Source of the DNA: Paguma larvata
Lineage: Eukaryota; Chordata; Mammalia; Carnivora; Viverridae
Reading direction: 5' to 3'
Length of the DNA stretch: 64,000 bases
Assembly: GCA_030068075.1 (NCBI GenBank)
Contig: CM057826.1
Span: 66,437,312 to 66,501,311, forward strand
The translations under genes were made by a program, and so were the position numbers. The notes beneath the pieces were generated by a model, which saw only the letters and a list, made by a program, of their open reading frames with translations, searched no databases and was not told the DNA's origin. Below are positions 33,276 through 44,324 of this stretch, one piece after another (the stretch's first letter is position 1; each line of letters begins with the position of its first letter).

Positions 33276-33509
33276 TTGGGGCACCTTGGTGGCTCAGTTG
33301 ATTAAGAGTCAGACTCTTGATTTTGGCTCAGGTCATGATCTCACAGTTCGTGAGATTGAGCCCCGCATCAGATGCTACGCTGACAGCACAGAGCCTACTT
33401 GGGATTCTTTCTGGGCCTCTGCCCCCTCTCCCCATCTCATGCTCTCTATCTCTCTCAAAATAAATAAACATTTAAGATAAAAATTAAAATTAAAAATTTT
33501 TAAAAATTA
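33276..33509 (+). mobile_element. tRNA-Lys SINE, sense
   Basis: 'ttggggcaccttggtggctc' to an A-rich tail with AAATT repeats. Flanks 'aaaatcctgaagt' (about 33264-33276) and 'aaaatcttgaagt' (33510-33522) differ at one base. Confidence 0.95.
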
Positions 33510-33522
33510 AAAATCTTGAAGT

Positions 33523-34394
33523 CAAGGGCCATGTGTTTTTGTCCATCTCTGTTGTAGTGATGTGGGCAGAACATCCTTTAAAAAAATCTTCTGAAAAGAA
33601 ATGATGAAAAACTGTGTTGGAGTTTCAAGAAAAAAATACATCTGAAGGAGGAGATGGTAGAAGGATAAGAATCCTTTTGTATGAACATCAATATAATATT
33701 TTTTCCAGTCTCTCAAAAATATCAAATTAGCATAAAAACACCCCACCTATCCCTTTCAACCCCTAATTCATTAACATGAACATTCAAAATAATTGAGTAG
33801 TTAAGATGAAACATTTTTCTTGTCAGTAGATAAAGAAAATGTGTTATGCAATCCTCTTTAACTGTACGTACTGGTAATGCTGAAAGAAATTACAAATTGA
33901 AAGTAAAAGAAAAAAATTTTTCTGAGCTTACATAAAAAATTGTTAGCTCTGGCCTTATATTGAATATGCATCCGAAAAGTCTGTAGATCAGATATTTAGC
34001 ACTCAGAAAAAAATGCACAAAATCTGAGCTAGCAGAGAGCACTTGGTTATCATTCTCAACAACCAAAACAAACATTTTTTGAACATCTAGTATGTACCAA
34101 CATCTGAGCCAGACAGTGAGAAAATAGAGGAGGAGGTCTTAAATTCTATTTGGGGAGACAGAGTATGTCTGTACACCCACCTACACATTAAAAGAGAACA
34201 AAACAAAGTGGATTCCATTTTGCTGAATGTCTTCCATAAATGACCTCACTTGATCCTGTGTCTGCATGCTGTTACATAATCGTTTTTGCTTATGAAGAAT
34301 TAACCTGTTGTATTTTTCACCTTTTCACCTTATTTCCTAGCATGGAAAATAAAACCAGGATTTTATCTCAAGGGCTAATAAATAACTCACTCTT
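33523..34394. other. Unique sequence, no supported gene
   Basis: AT-rich, nothing recognised. 'catctagtatgtaccaacat' at about 34085 has a faint resemblance to MIR/L2-type ends. Confidence 0.4.
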
Positions 34395-34722
34395 TTCTTT
34401 TAAAAAAATTTTTCATTCGAAGATAATTTTTAGGCTTCTAAAAGAGTTGAAAAATAAGGCAGAGAGTTCCCATGTACAGTTCATTTAGCTTCCCTTCATG
34501 TTAACATGTACATAACCAAAGAGATAAGAGTGCTTATCTCTAAACTAAGAAATTACCATTGAGACAATGCAATTAACTACAGACTTTATTCACATTTCAC
34601 CAGTTTTTCTACTGTCTTCTTTTATGTTCCAGGATGTATCTCTGATTCCATACTGCACTGTTTGTCATGTATCCTTAGTCTGGTCCAATCTTTAGCATTT
34701 CCTCTGTCTCTTGTTGTCTTTC

Positions 34723-34950
34723 TTTTCTCTTTTTTTTTTTTTTTTAATGTTTATTTATTATTGAGAGACAGAGAGAGACAGAGCATGAGCAAGGAAGGGG
34801 CAGAGAGAGGAAGACACAGAATCTGAAGCAGGCTCCAAGCTCCAAGCTGTCAGCACAGAGCTGGACCCGGGGCTCCAACTCACGAACTGTGAGATCATGA
34901 CCTGAGCTGAAGTCGGTCACTTAACCGACAGAGCCACCCAGGAGCCCCTT
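34723..34950 (-). mobile_element. tRNA-Lys SINE, antisense
   Basis: Target duplication 'ttgttgtctttc' at 34711-34722 and 34951-34962, perfect over 12 bp. The T tail is long, and the head ends 'gagccacccaggagcccc'. Confidence 0.96.
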
Positions 34951-35040
34951 TTGTTGTCTTTCATTACCTTGAAGCTTTTGAAGAGAGCGGATCAATTATT
35001 TTGTAGAATGTTCCTCAAGTTAGGTCTGTTTAATGTTTTC

Positions 35041-35250
35041 TTTTTTTAATATTTATTTACTTTTGAGAGAAGGAGAGAGAGTGCATGAGTGAGGGAGAGT
35101 TAAAGGGAGAGGGAGACAGAGGATCTGAAGCAGGCTCCAGGCTCTGTGTTGACAGCAGACAGCCCAATGCAGGGCTCGAACTTACTAACTGTGAGATCAT
35201 GATCTGACCCGTAGTCAGATGTTTAACCAACTGAGCCACCAAGGCGCCCC
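35041..35250 (-). mobile_element. tRNA-Lys SINE, antisense
   Basis: Head ends 'gagccaccaaggcgcccc'. Flanks 'ttaatgttttc' and 'ttaatgtttcc' (ending at 35040, and about 35254-35264) differ at one base. It sits 90 bp from the preceding SINE in the same old L1. Confidence 0.94.
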
Positions 35251-35495
35251 TACTTAATGTTTCCTCATGCTTAGACTGAGATTATGCATTATTAGAAAGA
35301 ATACCAGAAAAGTGATGTACTCATCATCACTGTATCATAACAGAGGGCACATGATATGGGTGTCATATTGGTGAGGCAATCTTGATAGGGGCTGTGTCTG
35401 TCCACAGATCATCTATTTTTCCCTTTGTAATTAAGTATTTATTTACTTACAGTAAGAGATACTTTGAAATTATTCAAATGTCCTCTTTCTCCTTA

Positions 35496-35706
35496 AATGT
35501 CACCCCCTAAGAAGCTCCCTTTTGAAGAAAAGGTAAATGTACCCCATAGATAGGAGAACTCTACAAGTGGCACTAAAAGCCATAAGTAATTGGTGGCTGT
35601 TATGATAATCCTAAAGTAGAGAATCTTCAAATTGTTAAGGACATAACATGTAAAACCAGAGGCACCATAAAAAGGCACAAGGAGTCAAACAATTTGCCAT
35701 TAGTAC

Positions 35707-35707
<1 letters not shown>
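35496..35707. other. Unique sequence
   Basis: Nothing recognised. Confidence 0.4.
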
Positions 35708-35749
<42 letters not shown>

Positions 35750-35764
35750 TACACACACACACAA
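35708..35764. repeat. (AC)n microsatellite
   Basis: About 18 AC units, then ATACATAC, then about seven AC units. It is the longest dinucleotide array in the window and probably polymorphic. Confidence 0.97.
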
Positions 35765-36379
35765 CCACCGTCCGTCCTCTTTTCAGTAATGCAAGGGCAG
35801 GGCTAAAATAAAGAGATAAATCGTGAAGAGAAACAGAAGGAATTCCAGACAGATTCCATAGTTATCAGAGCTACATTATCACTTGAATTTCTTAACTCAT
35901 TTTTGTACCAGTAAGTTATATGGTTCACAGATGGTTTAAAAATCATATTTCCAGGGTTCCTCAGATCACATACATAAAGAACCATGAGCTTTGGGGTTTT
36001 CGTATCATTAAACTTTAGCAGACTGCCGAATGCCACTTGTATGATTGGTTTGTTAATTTTTCTCCCAGCATTCAATTATAACATTGCAAGACCTATGTTG
36101 AAATCACACTGTAAAATATTTCTTCAGGATTAATTCTGTACCAGCTGCCCTAGCCATAAGAGGTGAAAAATTTATGAATCCTGTCTTTGCAGAATTGATT
36201 TGACCCTCCACAGGTCCCAACTGAATTGACCAGAGCATATATAAAGGAATGTTACTATCAGTTTATCCCATGAAAAAGCAATTTGAAATGTCCAGAAAAT
36301 ATCAAAATCTCTATGTTATTAATGAACAAATTATGTATTTTTTTCTGAGTCAGTAGTAGCATCAATATCTAATATGTAT
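35765..36379. other. Unique sequence, no supported gene
   Basis: Nothing recognised; a 90-codon minus-strand frame at 35803-36075 has no known domain. Confidence 0.4.
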
Positions 36380-36475
36380 TTATTGCTTTCTATGTGCCAG
36401 TCACTATGTTTTTTGCACATATTATCTAGTTTAATTGTTCATTAATTACAGTTATGAGGTATTAAGAATTGTGAA
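36380..36475 (-). mobile_element. MIR-type fragment, antisense
   Basis: 'tttctatgtgccagtcacta' followed by 'tgttttttgcacatattatc' and 'tagtttaattgttc' follows the 'ctatgtgccaggcactgtg ... attatctcatttaatcctc' order of reversed MIR. Confidence 0.6.
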
Positions 36476-36743
36476 GGGTTTGAAATGTCACCCTACTTGT
36501 AAGCTAACAAGACGGCCTGCCAGTTTTTTGGGTGCTGGCAGAAGACATAAGACTCTTGGGTCAGAGACAAAGGGCTTTATTACCCATAGATGTAGTAGTA
36601 ACCAGAGAGTATCAGCATTTTCTTGGGCCAATTCAGTTCTCTAAGCCCTAGTTCCCACAGGACAGCAGAAAGGTCAGATGACACATGTACACACAGTGGG
36701 TTGCATTACAGGAGAGGAACCCTGAATTTAGGGAAAGTGAATA

Positions 36744-37191
36744 CTTTTTAAATATTTATTTATTTATTTATTTATTGTTTTCTTTATTTTTGAGAGCAGG
36801 AGAGACAAAGCATGAGCAGGGGAGGGGCAGAGAGAGAGGGAGACACAGAATCTGAAGCAGGCTCCAGGCTATGAGCTGTCAGCACAGAGCCCAATGCGGG
36901 GCTGGAACCCACAGACCGTGATATCATGACCCAAGCCAAAGTCGGATGCTTAACCGACTGAGCCACTCGGGCACCCCAAAATGTTTATTTATTTTGAGAG
37001 GGGGGAAAACCCAAGCAGGGGAGGGGCAGAGAGAGAGAGAGAGAGGGAGAGAGAATCCCAAGCAAGCTCCATGCTATCAGCACAGAGCCCAACACAGGGC
37101 TCCACCTCACAATTACAAACCCCATGAGATCCTGACCTGAGCCGAAATCAAGAGCCTGAAGCCTAAGCAACTGAGCCACCCTTGCACCCCA
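36744..37191 (-). mobile_element. Antisense SINE carrying a second SINE in its tail
   Basis: Outer copy: tail piece 36744-36762 and body/head 36978-37191, flanked by 'gggaaagtgaata' (36731-36743) and 'gggaaactgaata' (37192-37204), one mismatch. The body is of the older type ('gaatcccaagcaagctccat'). Confidence 0.92.
36763..36977 (-). mobile_element. tRNA-Lys SINE inserted in the tail of another SINE
   Basis: Antisense inner copy with local duplication 'aaatatttattta' (36750-36762) and 'aaatgtttattta' (36978-36990), one mismatch. The younger 'cacagaatctgaagcaggct' body distinguishes it from the outer copy. SINE tails are A-rich and preferred L1-endonuclease targets. Confidence 0.92.
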
Positions 37192-37204
37192 GGGAAACTG
37201 AATA

Positions 37205-37769
37205 TTTAAAAATAAACAGTAATTTAAAAATAAATAAATAAAAATGAATAAACAGTAATCATGCGACTCTTTTCTCCAGAAGGGGACACTGTCACTGTCT
37301 TCCTAGGCTATTTAGTATACAAACGTCCTTGAAAAAATAGGCCAGAACAAAGACAGGCAGTGCCTCTGCTGGCGAGTCACACAGAACAGAAACGCAGGAC
37401 GTTCATGGAGAATTACACCCCCACATGACGTAGGCATGGTAATTATTTGTCTTATAAATGAGGAGCTTTAAGCTTAGAACTTAAGGAGCCATTCAACAAG
37501 GGTGTAAGGTACATGATTTTCCATAGGAGTGTGTTAGTATTTACATCTTCCCCATAAAGTGTTGCAAATTGCACCCACATTAATTACAAACGATACAGGA
37601 GAGGGATTGGGCATAAAGATGCACCCAAGGTAAACTTTTCATTAGGTGTTTTGAAAAATAAAGTGTACTTTCCTCTGTGACGTCACTTTTAATAAATTTA
37701 AGTCTTAACCTTCATATATAATGTCACATCTACTATGCTCAAGGAGGAAGTGTGCTGCTGTACAAAAAA
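37205..37769. other. A-rich stretch then unique sequence
   Basis: 37200-37256 is A/T-rich with AAATAAATAAATA units. The rest has no recognised feature. Confidence 0.4.
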
Positions 37770-37965
37770 AAAGCATGAGCCCTGAAGTCAGACAATGTCA
37801 AGTTGGAATTTCGGCTCTAAACTTCCTAACCTCTCTAAGGCTGTTTCCTCATTTATGAAGTGGGATTCCCTTGCAGGGTCATTGTGGGAGTTAATTGAGA
37901 TCATGGGTGTGAGGCTCCCAGCATCCTGTGTTGGCACACAGGAAATGCTCAGCAATATGAACCAA
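37770..37965 (+). mobile_element. MIR, sense
   Basis: 'agcatgagccctgaagtcag', 'gaatttcggctctaaacttc' then 'ctaacctctctaaggctg', 'tttcctcatttatgaagtgg', 'gtgggagttaattgagatca' and 'gcacacaggaaatgctcagc' give the whole MIR layout. Confidence 0.88.
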
Positions 37966-39585
37966 TAATGATGACTTGTAGGATGATCATTAGCCAAGTC
38001 CTTTCAATTCTGTTGCTCTCAAAATTTGGAAAACTCAACACTAAAATCAGAAAGAGATTTTCAAGGCCTGTTTTTCCATGTAAAAGCTTTTGTAGGTATT
38101 GGAGATGTGTCATATTGAATTTAACTTTTTTTTTGTTCAAAGATTAATTTTAAATGTGGGGTGAAAACTCTTTAAGCTGTCAAAGCATTAGCTTTTAGCA
38201 TTGGAATGGATGTTGTTCCTTTGAAAGGTCTCCTAATACATTTTTTTAATGACTTTGAGCAGAAAAGCTTGTCATTTTCCCTAACACAATGTGAATAAAG
38301 AACAAATGTATGGTGGGAATCAGAGATGGGAGGAGCCCAGTAATCTACACCTGCCACTTGTGTCCTAGTGATCAATTTAAAGGACCCTTTGACTTTCACA
38401 GGGAAGTGTGCTATGTTAGAGACAGCTCTGTTGATCTTTTATCCATTCACATGGGGAGGTGTTGGAAGATGAAACTGCATTTTGCATTCACTTGAAAGTT
38501 ACGCCACAGCCATTAGATAAAAGCAAGAATAATTGCCTGCTCAGTGGGCAGGCTGCTACAGAGGAAGAAACACACTCATCAAACAGTTGTGTTTTTCAGC
38601 TTTGGCAGATGGGAACATCACATTCTTTGGTGAGTTCCTCCACCCTGTAAAATTTAATGATTTGCCCTCCCCGCAGATTGCTGAACAAATTATTGTCCAC
38701 GATAGCTTGATGTCAATTTGCTTTCGAAAGCCTCTCAACTTTAACTAATAGTTGCAATCCAAATTAACAATAACCAAGGAAGTATGGAAATTATGGGTGC
38801 ATTCTGGTAATTCACTCCAAACTAAGCTTGTTATCTACATGAAATACAACCGTGGCTCCATGAATAATTCTCAAAAATGTTGAATTTAAAATGAGCACTG
38901 GGTAGGATAAACAGTAGTTGAATAATACTTAAACTCCACCATCTGGTATTCTAGTATTTTAATGTGAGCTAAATTTCTTTTATTAGGTGTTTATTTGAGA
39001 TTCTTTATGGATTCTTTCCTTATGCAGAGGGAGATCCATAAATTGGGGAGGAGTAAGAGTTACAATCCAGGACAGTTTTCTTTTATAGTCATTCTCTTAA
39101 AGAGAAACACAAGTTTCAGAAGCTCAACCATTTTCCCAAAGGAGCCACTGCAGAAGTCCTAAAAGAAGTTGTTTTAATTCAGAGCACTTATTTATAAGAT
39201 ACCGCAAGATCGGTGGGTGTGGAGGGAGGGTAACAGTTCCTCAGGTGGTAGGAGAAAAAAGAGTATATGATACAGATTAATGACAGGAAACAGACAAAAT
39301 GATTAACAGGAGAAGACAGGGCATGGTCTTAATGTACAGCAATGGTCCTTGAGAGAAAAATAAAAGAATAAAGTAATAGAATAAAGTAAACAACTTTTGA
39401 AACATGAAATGGGTATCATGAAAGGAAGATTGAATGGGCTCATCAAGCTGGAAAAAAAAATCAGTGTTATTTCCCCAAAACTTTTACACTAGGCTATTCC
39501 AGTGACTTAATGTGCAATTTGCATGAGAATTATTTTTCTTCCTCCTGATGTGAGAAAGGCAATATAAAATTACATGGAGGAAGCA
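37966..39585. other. Unique sequence with possible conserved noncoding segment
   Basis: No repeat was recognised over 1.6 kb. The 38380-38790 stretch ('gattgctgaacaaattattg', 'tccaaattaacaataacc') has balanced composition and SOX-type (ACAAT) and homeodomain-type words. Four overlapping short open frames here lack a domain. Confidence 0.4.
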
Positions 39586-39589
39586 GGAG

Positions 39590-39745
39590 ACAGTGATAAT
39601 GACATTTACATAGCTCCTTACTGTTTACCAAAATACCTTCATACACATTACCTGCTTTGATAGTTACAATGCTCTGTAGAAGCTATCACCTCCACTCTCC
39701 ATATCGTTAACAAGCTAGGCTCAAGAGTAACAGTACCTTGAGTTC
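39590..39745 (-). mobile_element. MIR-type fragment, antisense
   Basis: 'gacatttacatagctcctta', 'ttcatacacattacctgctt' and 'gaagctatcacctccactct' follow the reversed MIR layout. Confidence 0.6.
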
Positions 39746-39884
39746 AGTTTTAATTTTCAAAACTCTCTAATTATTGACAAGGAATATTTCTGGGCACATT
39801 CCAAGCAAAACTACAGTTTGCTTGAAATGCACCTTCCTCCTCACTCCAAATTTAGTTCTTATTTAATTACTCTCTACCACCTAC

Positions 39885-39960
39885 AGAAACCTGGCTCTGC
39901 CACCACCTGGCAAATACACCCTGGAGTAGCCCCTTACCTTCTCGAAGCACTAGTTTCCCG
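39885..39960 (+). mobile_element. MIR core fragment, sense
   Basis: 'aaacctggctctgccaccac' followed by 'ctggagtagccccttacctt' matches the MIR core ('tggctctgccacttact ... gggcaagtcacttaacctc'). Confidence 0.55.
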
Positions 39961-39961
39961 A

Positions 39962-40145
39962 ACTAACATTGATAGAGCACTTCCAGATTTACAAAGCACT
40001 TTGCATCCATCACCTCGTTTCCTAATCATGGCAATTGGGAAAGGAAAACATGTCTATTTTTCTAATAGAGTAAATTTAAATTTAGTGTCCATAAATGGCC
40101 AAAGATCATGCTAACAGTGAATGTTGGATGCAGGTCTCCGCTCAA
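39962..40145 (-). mobile_element. MIR-type fragment, antisense
   Basis: 'tgatagagcacttccagatt', 'tttgcatccatcacctcgtt' then 'tcctaatcatggcaattggg' and 'gttggatgcaggtctccgct' follow the reversed MIR layout. It abuts the sense MIR core immediately to its left. Confidence 0.6.
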
Positions 40146-40655
40146 GACCTCTAAGCCACCACCTTATCATGAAATCTCGGTTTGGGTTAGATATCGTCTA
40201 AGACCTCCTCCAGTTCTATCTTGCCTGACTTTAAGACTGGGAGAATCTAGAGTTATTTGCATCAATAGTATTTTACTAATAAATTACATAGTATTTGGAA
40301 TAAAAAATAAAATTAAAATCTAGTAATTAAGGTACTTTCTGCACTTCCCTTCTACAAGTGGGACGGAAAGAACAAAAGTCACCAAAACCTCTCTCTACCT
40401 TCAAAGAGCGCGTCGTCTGGTTTGGGCATAATCTATAAACACTACTACTGTCTGTGATAGAAAAAGTGCTCTGGGAGTTAGAGCAGAGAGGAGGCCTTAT
40501 GCTTTAACCACAGGATCGGTTTAAACACCTAGAGACTAGAGCAAGGAAACAGAAGAATGATAACCCGGAAAATCTTGTCTGCGATCTACCTTATTAACAC
40601 ATCTCTTTTCTCTCAAAAAGACATGAGAATTTTTTCTTGTAAATAATAATATTAT
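40146..40655. other. Unique sequence
   Basis: Nothing recognised. Confidence 0.4.
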
Positions 40656-40661
40656 TGTTAT

Positions 40662-40854
40662 TTTTTAAAAAAGCTTATTTATTTTGAGAGAAAGAAAGAG
40701 CGTGAGCAGGGGAGGGACAGAGGGAGAGAGAGAATCCCAAGCAGGCTGTCAGTGCAGAGCCTGACACAGGTCTCAAACTCATAAACTATGAGATGGTGAT
40801 CTAAGCAGAAATCAAGAGTCAGATGCTTAACTGACTGAGCCACCCAGGTGCCCC
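40662..40854 (-). mobile_element. tRNA-Lys SINE, antisense, older variant
   Basis: Ends 'ctgagccacccaggtgcccc'. It lacks part of the body (goes from 'gaatcccaagcagg' straight to 'ctgtcagtgcagagc'). Flanks share only 'ttattgttatt' nearby, so no secure target duplication. Confidence 0.92.
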
Positions 40855-42049
40855 ATGTTGCTATCTTTATTGTTATTCATTATCAGTGTAGCCCTTCTAG
40901 CAAAATAGTTAGGCCACGTTTATTCAGTACCTGAAATACGATTAATATGCATACTTAAATCCAGAGAATTAAAATCTAAGAAAGCATGCAGATTTTAGGC
41001 ATCAGCTTCACTTTTGTCTTCAAAGTAATCTCTATTTTGTTGTGTCTTTATCAAGAGCTGCCAAAAAGTCACTCAAGTGACTGGTTCAAATTTTTCTTCC
41101 TCTGTGTCTAATTTCTCAAAATACTAAAGTAAAACACTGGAATGAGTGAAATACAAAAGGACAGAATGGAAAAAGAACAGAAACAGAGGACTGAGGCAAT
41201 TATCCCTGAATGATTGATGTCTGACAAACTTCTCTGTTACCCATAATTGTTCAGTGTTATTAAGTTGTATCCTGTGACATTATCCCGAAGCCAAAATAAC
41301 AACCACTTATACTTGTAACAGTGCACATTGTACAGATTTTTCTCCATGAAACAAGTAAGATGAATGTCAGAGAAGGCCTGGGAAGATATTGAAAACAGAG
41401 GACTCAATAGTGGATCACTCTGGCAGCAGATTAAATAAGTAATACAGGAGCATCAATTCCAAACACTCTTTCCATTTAAATTTCAGCACTGCATCAAACA
41501 TCAGGCAACTGTGTAAGACGAAGCAGGACCGAAGCAAGAAGGAAATTATAATAATGTAGCTTGCAGTACAACTTCATTTCAAATAACATCTTTCATATAA
41601 ACTGATATCTGAAGTGCTTTACTGAATAAAATAGTACAAGAAAGTGGACAGCATGTGATATAAATTACAGAAAACAGTGGTGCAAAGATATTATATGTGG
41701 AGCAAATTAAAGCATTCTATCACAAAGCCAACAGCAGTGGGAGAGAGCATGAAGAGGTATAGCAAAGTGCGTAATTTTAAATGAGGTGTAAGAAACTTGG
41801 ACATTGATAAGAAAACCGTTTTTCTCCCCGTTTATTTTTTTTTAACAAAGTACTTACCGTTCTCTTTTAGTAGAATGCGTTAAGCTATGGGTTTGATAAA
41901 GGTGGACTCTAGGCTGCTTAGGTTGAATTTTGCAATAAATCAGAAAAGAATGAGGGGTTCTGTGTGAGGAATGAAACGTCTTCCAAAATATGCTGCATAG
42001 TTTGAAGTGGCACCTCTACAGGTGCCAACAGCTTCTTCCAGGCACTTAC
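40855..42049. other. Unique sequence, no supported gene
   Basis: Nothing recognised over 1.2 kb. Confidence 0.45.
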
Positions 42050-42300
42050 AGCATAGTAGTTTAGAGCATGGGTAATAACACCAGCCCGATCAATCAGATC
42101 CACACTTTAACTCTGCCACTTAAGAACTGGACGGCCCTGGACAATGTAGAACCTTTCTTTGCCTCAGTTTCCTCATGTCTAAAACGAGAATTGCCGTATG
42201 TAACAGGATGTCATAAGGATTAATAACAAAATTCATATGAAATGTTTAGCAGAGGGTCAGTAGTGCAGCCATTTAAAACGTTAGCTACTCTAAACATTAG
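42050..42300 (+). mobile_element. MIR, sense, nearly complete
   Basis: 'tttagagcatgggtaataac', 'gatccacactttaactctgc' then 'cacttaagaactggacggcc', 'tttctttgcctcagtttcct' then 'catgtctaaaacgagaattg', 'tcataaggattaataacaaa' and 'gaaatgtttagcagagggtc' cover the whole family layout. Confidence 0.9.
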
Positions 42301-42779
42301 GTATGAAAAGGAGGGCTGAGTCCCCATCGGCATTCCAGAACCACCGGTGAGAACCTCTAGATTTGCCAAAGCCCAATGACGTTCAGATAAGGTAGTCAAG
42401 ATTCACTTCGGAGCACTGCCGAAGTGAGCCACTTACTCTCCTGCCTCCAGGGATGCTACTGCCAAGTAGAGACATTCAAGCGTATGAATCTCTGAGGTCT
42501 CATGACTTTGGGTTTGCAATCAAGAAGATAAAACAACAGAAAACTGACACTCCTTAAAGAAGATCCAGAGTAGGCCTTTGGTTAAGGAGGTTCATAAGGG
42601 AAATTAGGGTACATAAGTTCATCTATTTCACAAGCTCTAGAAACAGATTTCCCTGCCCTGCTTCTTCTCCCTGCCTCTACAGACTCCCTAAATTATGCTC
42701 TGCTCTGTGGCCTTGCAGGTTCCTGTCAGATGACTTCCATCAATGTCCTCCCTGTAGGAGCCTGCAGTGTCCATCATTC
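42301..42779. other. Unique sequence
   Basis: Nothing recognised. Confidence 0.4.
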
Positions 42780-43250
42780 CTCTGGTATTAGTTACCTATC
42801 AGTGTGTAACAAGTTATCCCAGAGTTTAGCACCTTACGACAACAAACATTTATGATCCCACAATTTCTGAGGGCCAAGAATCCAGCAGTAGCTTAGCTTT
42901 GTGATTTGGCCCAAGGTCTCTCAAGAGGTCCTTACAAATTCAAGCTGCTAAGCAGGGATGCAGAATCATTTCCAAGCTCACTCATGGGGCTATCAGCAGA
43001 TATCAGTTCCTCACCATGTGGGTCTTTTCAAAGGACTACTCACGATACATGAGCTAGTTTTCCCCAAACAAGGTCCAAGAAAACTAGAGAGACCAAGGGA
43101 GAAGCTACATTGTCTTCTATAACCGAATTTCAAGAGCGACATGTTGTTACTTCTGGGGTGTTTTATTGGTCACACAGACCAACCCTTGTACTATGTGGCA
43201 AGGGTGTGAATGGTAGGAGGCAGGGAGCCTTGCGCCCATCTGGGAGGCTG
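42780..43250 (-). mobile_element. LTR-retroelement-type repeat (ERVL/MaLR-like), antisense
   Basis: 'tattagttacctatcagtgt' then 'gtaacaagttatcccagagt', 'acaacaaacatttatgatcc', 'caagctcactcatggggcta', 'agttcctcaccatgtgggtc' and, at the end, 'caagggtgtgaatggtagga' match a frequent mammalian LTR-type repeat in reverse. Family not named with confidence. No internal retroviral frame. Confidence 0.6.
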
Positions 43251-43937
43251 GATGCCACATCCCCTTGTGGGTAGCTCTTCTTCAGCCCTGGCCACTCCTG
43301 GACTTGCTTAGCCTCTTGATGACTATGATCCAGTTTGTGTCTATTTTTCTGTTCCTTCCAAGCTAAACTGTCATGGACTACTGAATGATGCTCAAGTGTT
43401 CCTTTCTCAAAGCACAAGCCAAAACATTTACCCTATTACATATACTAAAGTACTTTAAGGCTTTTATCTGTCATTCTTCCAAGTAAACCTGAGTGTGTTT
43501 ATGGAAGAGCATTAGCTACTAGAGCTCAAGGATCAGATATCTGTAACTGACGACACATCATCTAACATCCTCATTTCTTTGAGACTCCAAATAATTACGA
43601 TTATCATCAATAGAGAATAATGCTCGCCTTAAACTGTCTTTTCTCTGAGTCTTTGCTCTCCATTCATTCTCTATTCATTCACAATATCTTTCTCTAGCCC
43701 ATTCCCTGGGTGTTCATATTCTCTTTCATGGCCTAACTTCAGTGAAAGCTCCTTTAGGGACCCTCCTCTGATCCGTCATCCCTCCCTTCTCTGAGCTGCA
43801 TTTTCATTTTATCTGTATATCTCTTTTTCTGTTGTTTACCCCTTAGAGAGTTCATACAGCAGAACTTTGTAATGGGGTAGTACTGGAAGCCAGTCTATTT
43901 GATATGAGGCATGGTGATGAACCCCACAGGTGAAGAA
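43251..43937. other. Unique sequence
   Basis: Nothing recognised. The 84-codon minus-strand frame at 43163-43417 overlaps the LTR relic and is not a gene. Confidence 0.4.
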
Positions 43938-43950
43938 ATTATCAATAGAA

Positions 43951-44184
43951 GTTTTGTTGTTGTTGTTTTAAGTTCGCTTATTTTGAGAGAGAGAGAGCAA
44001 GGGAGGAGCGGAGAGAGAGGGAGGGAGAGGGAGAGAGAGAGAATCCCAAGCAAGCTCTGCACTGACAGCGCAGAGCCTAAAGCTGGGCTCAAACTCATGA
44101 AACACGAACCACGAACCACGAGATCATGACCTGAGTTGAAATCAAGAGTCGGTCGCTTAACCTAGTGAGCCGCCCGGGCGCTGC
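43951..44184 (-). mobile_element. tRNA-Lys SINE, antisense, older type
   Basis: Plus strand: tail 'ttttgttgttgttgttttaa', GA body, 'gaatcccaagcaagctctgc', head end 'gtgagccgcccgggcgctgc'. 'acgaaccacgaaccacgag' shows a small local duplication near 44104-44121. Confidence 0.92.
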
Positions 44185-44311
44185 ATCAATCACAAATTTA
44201 AAAAATACTGCCAATTTCTCAACAGTCATGGAAGGGTTCATCCCTAGGCTCTTAGGATAACATGTTTCTCTTCTTGGAACAAGGGCGTGTTTACCTTCCT
44301 GCGGGTCCCTG
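44185..44311 (-). other. 127 bp of non-SINE sequence attached to SINE head
   Basis: This lies between the SINE head and the right copy of a 13-bp direct repeat ('attatcaatagaa', 43938-43950 and 44312-44324). If the repeat is a target duplication, the segment inserted together with the SINE and is its 5' extension. No family was recognised in it. Confidence 0.45.
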
Positions 44312-44324
44312 ATTATCAATAGAA

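Larger units (their letters stand above)
34395..35495 (-). mobile_element. Old L1 3' UTR-type relic, antisense, split by two SINEs
   Basis: Three blocks read as one ancient repeat: 'caattaactacagactttat' then 'tcacatttcaccagtttttc' (before 34711); 'ttaccttgaagcttttgaag' and 'attttgtagaatgttcctca' (34963-35040); 'gcttagactgagattatgca' and 'ccctttgtaattaagtattt' (35266-35495). Order and orientation are consistent throughout, so the two SINEs are later insertions. Confidence 0.7.

Noticed and set aside
35708..35764. CRISPR-like or satellite array
   Set aside because: A pure dinucleotide microsatellite; no repeat-spacer structure anywhere in the window.
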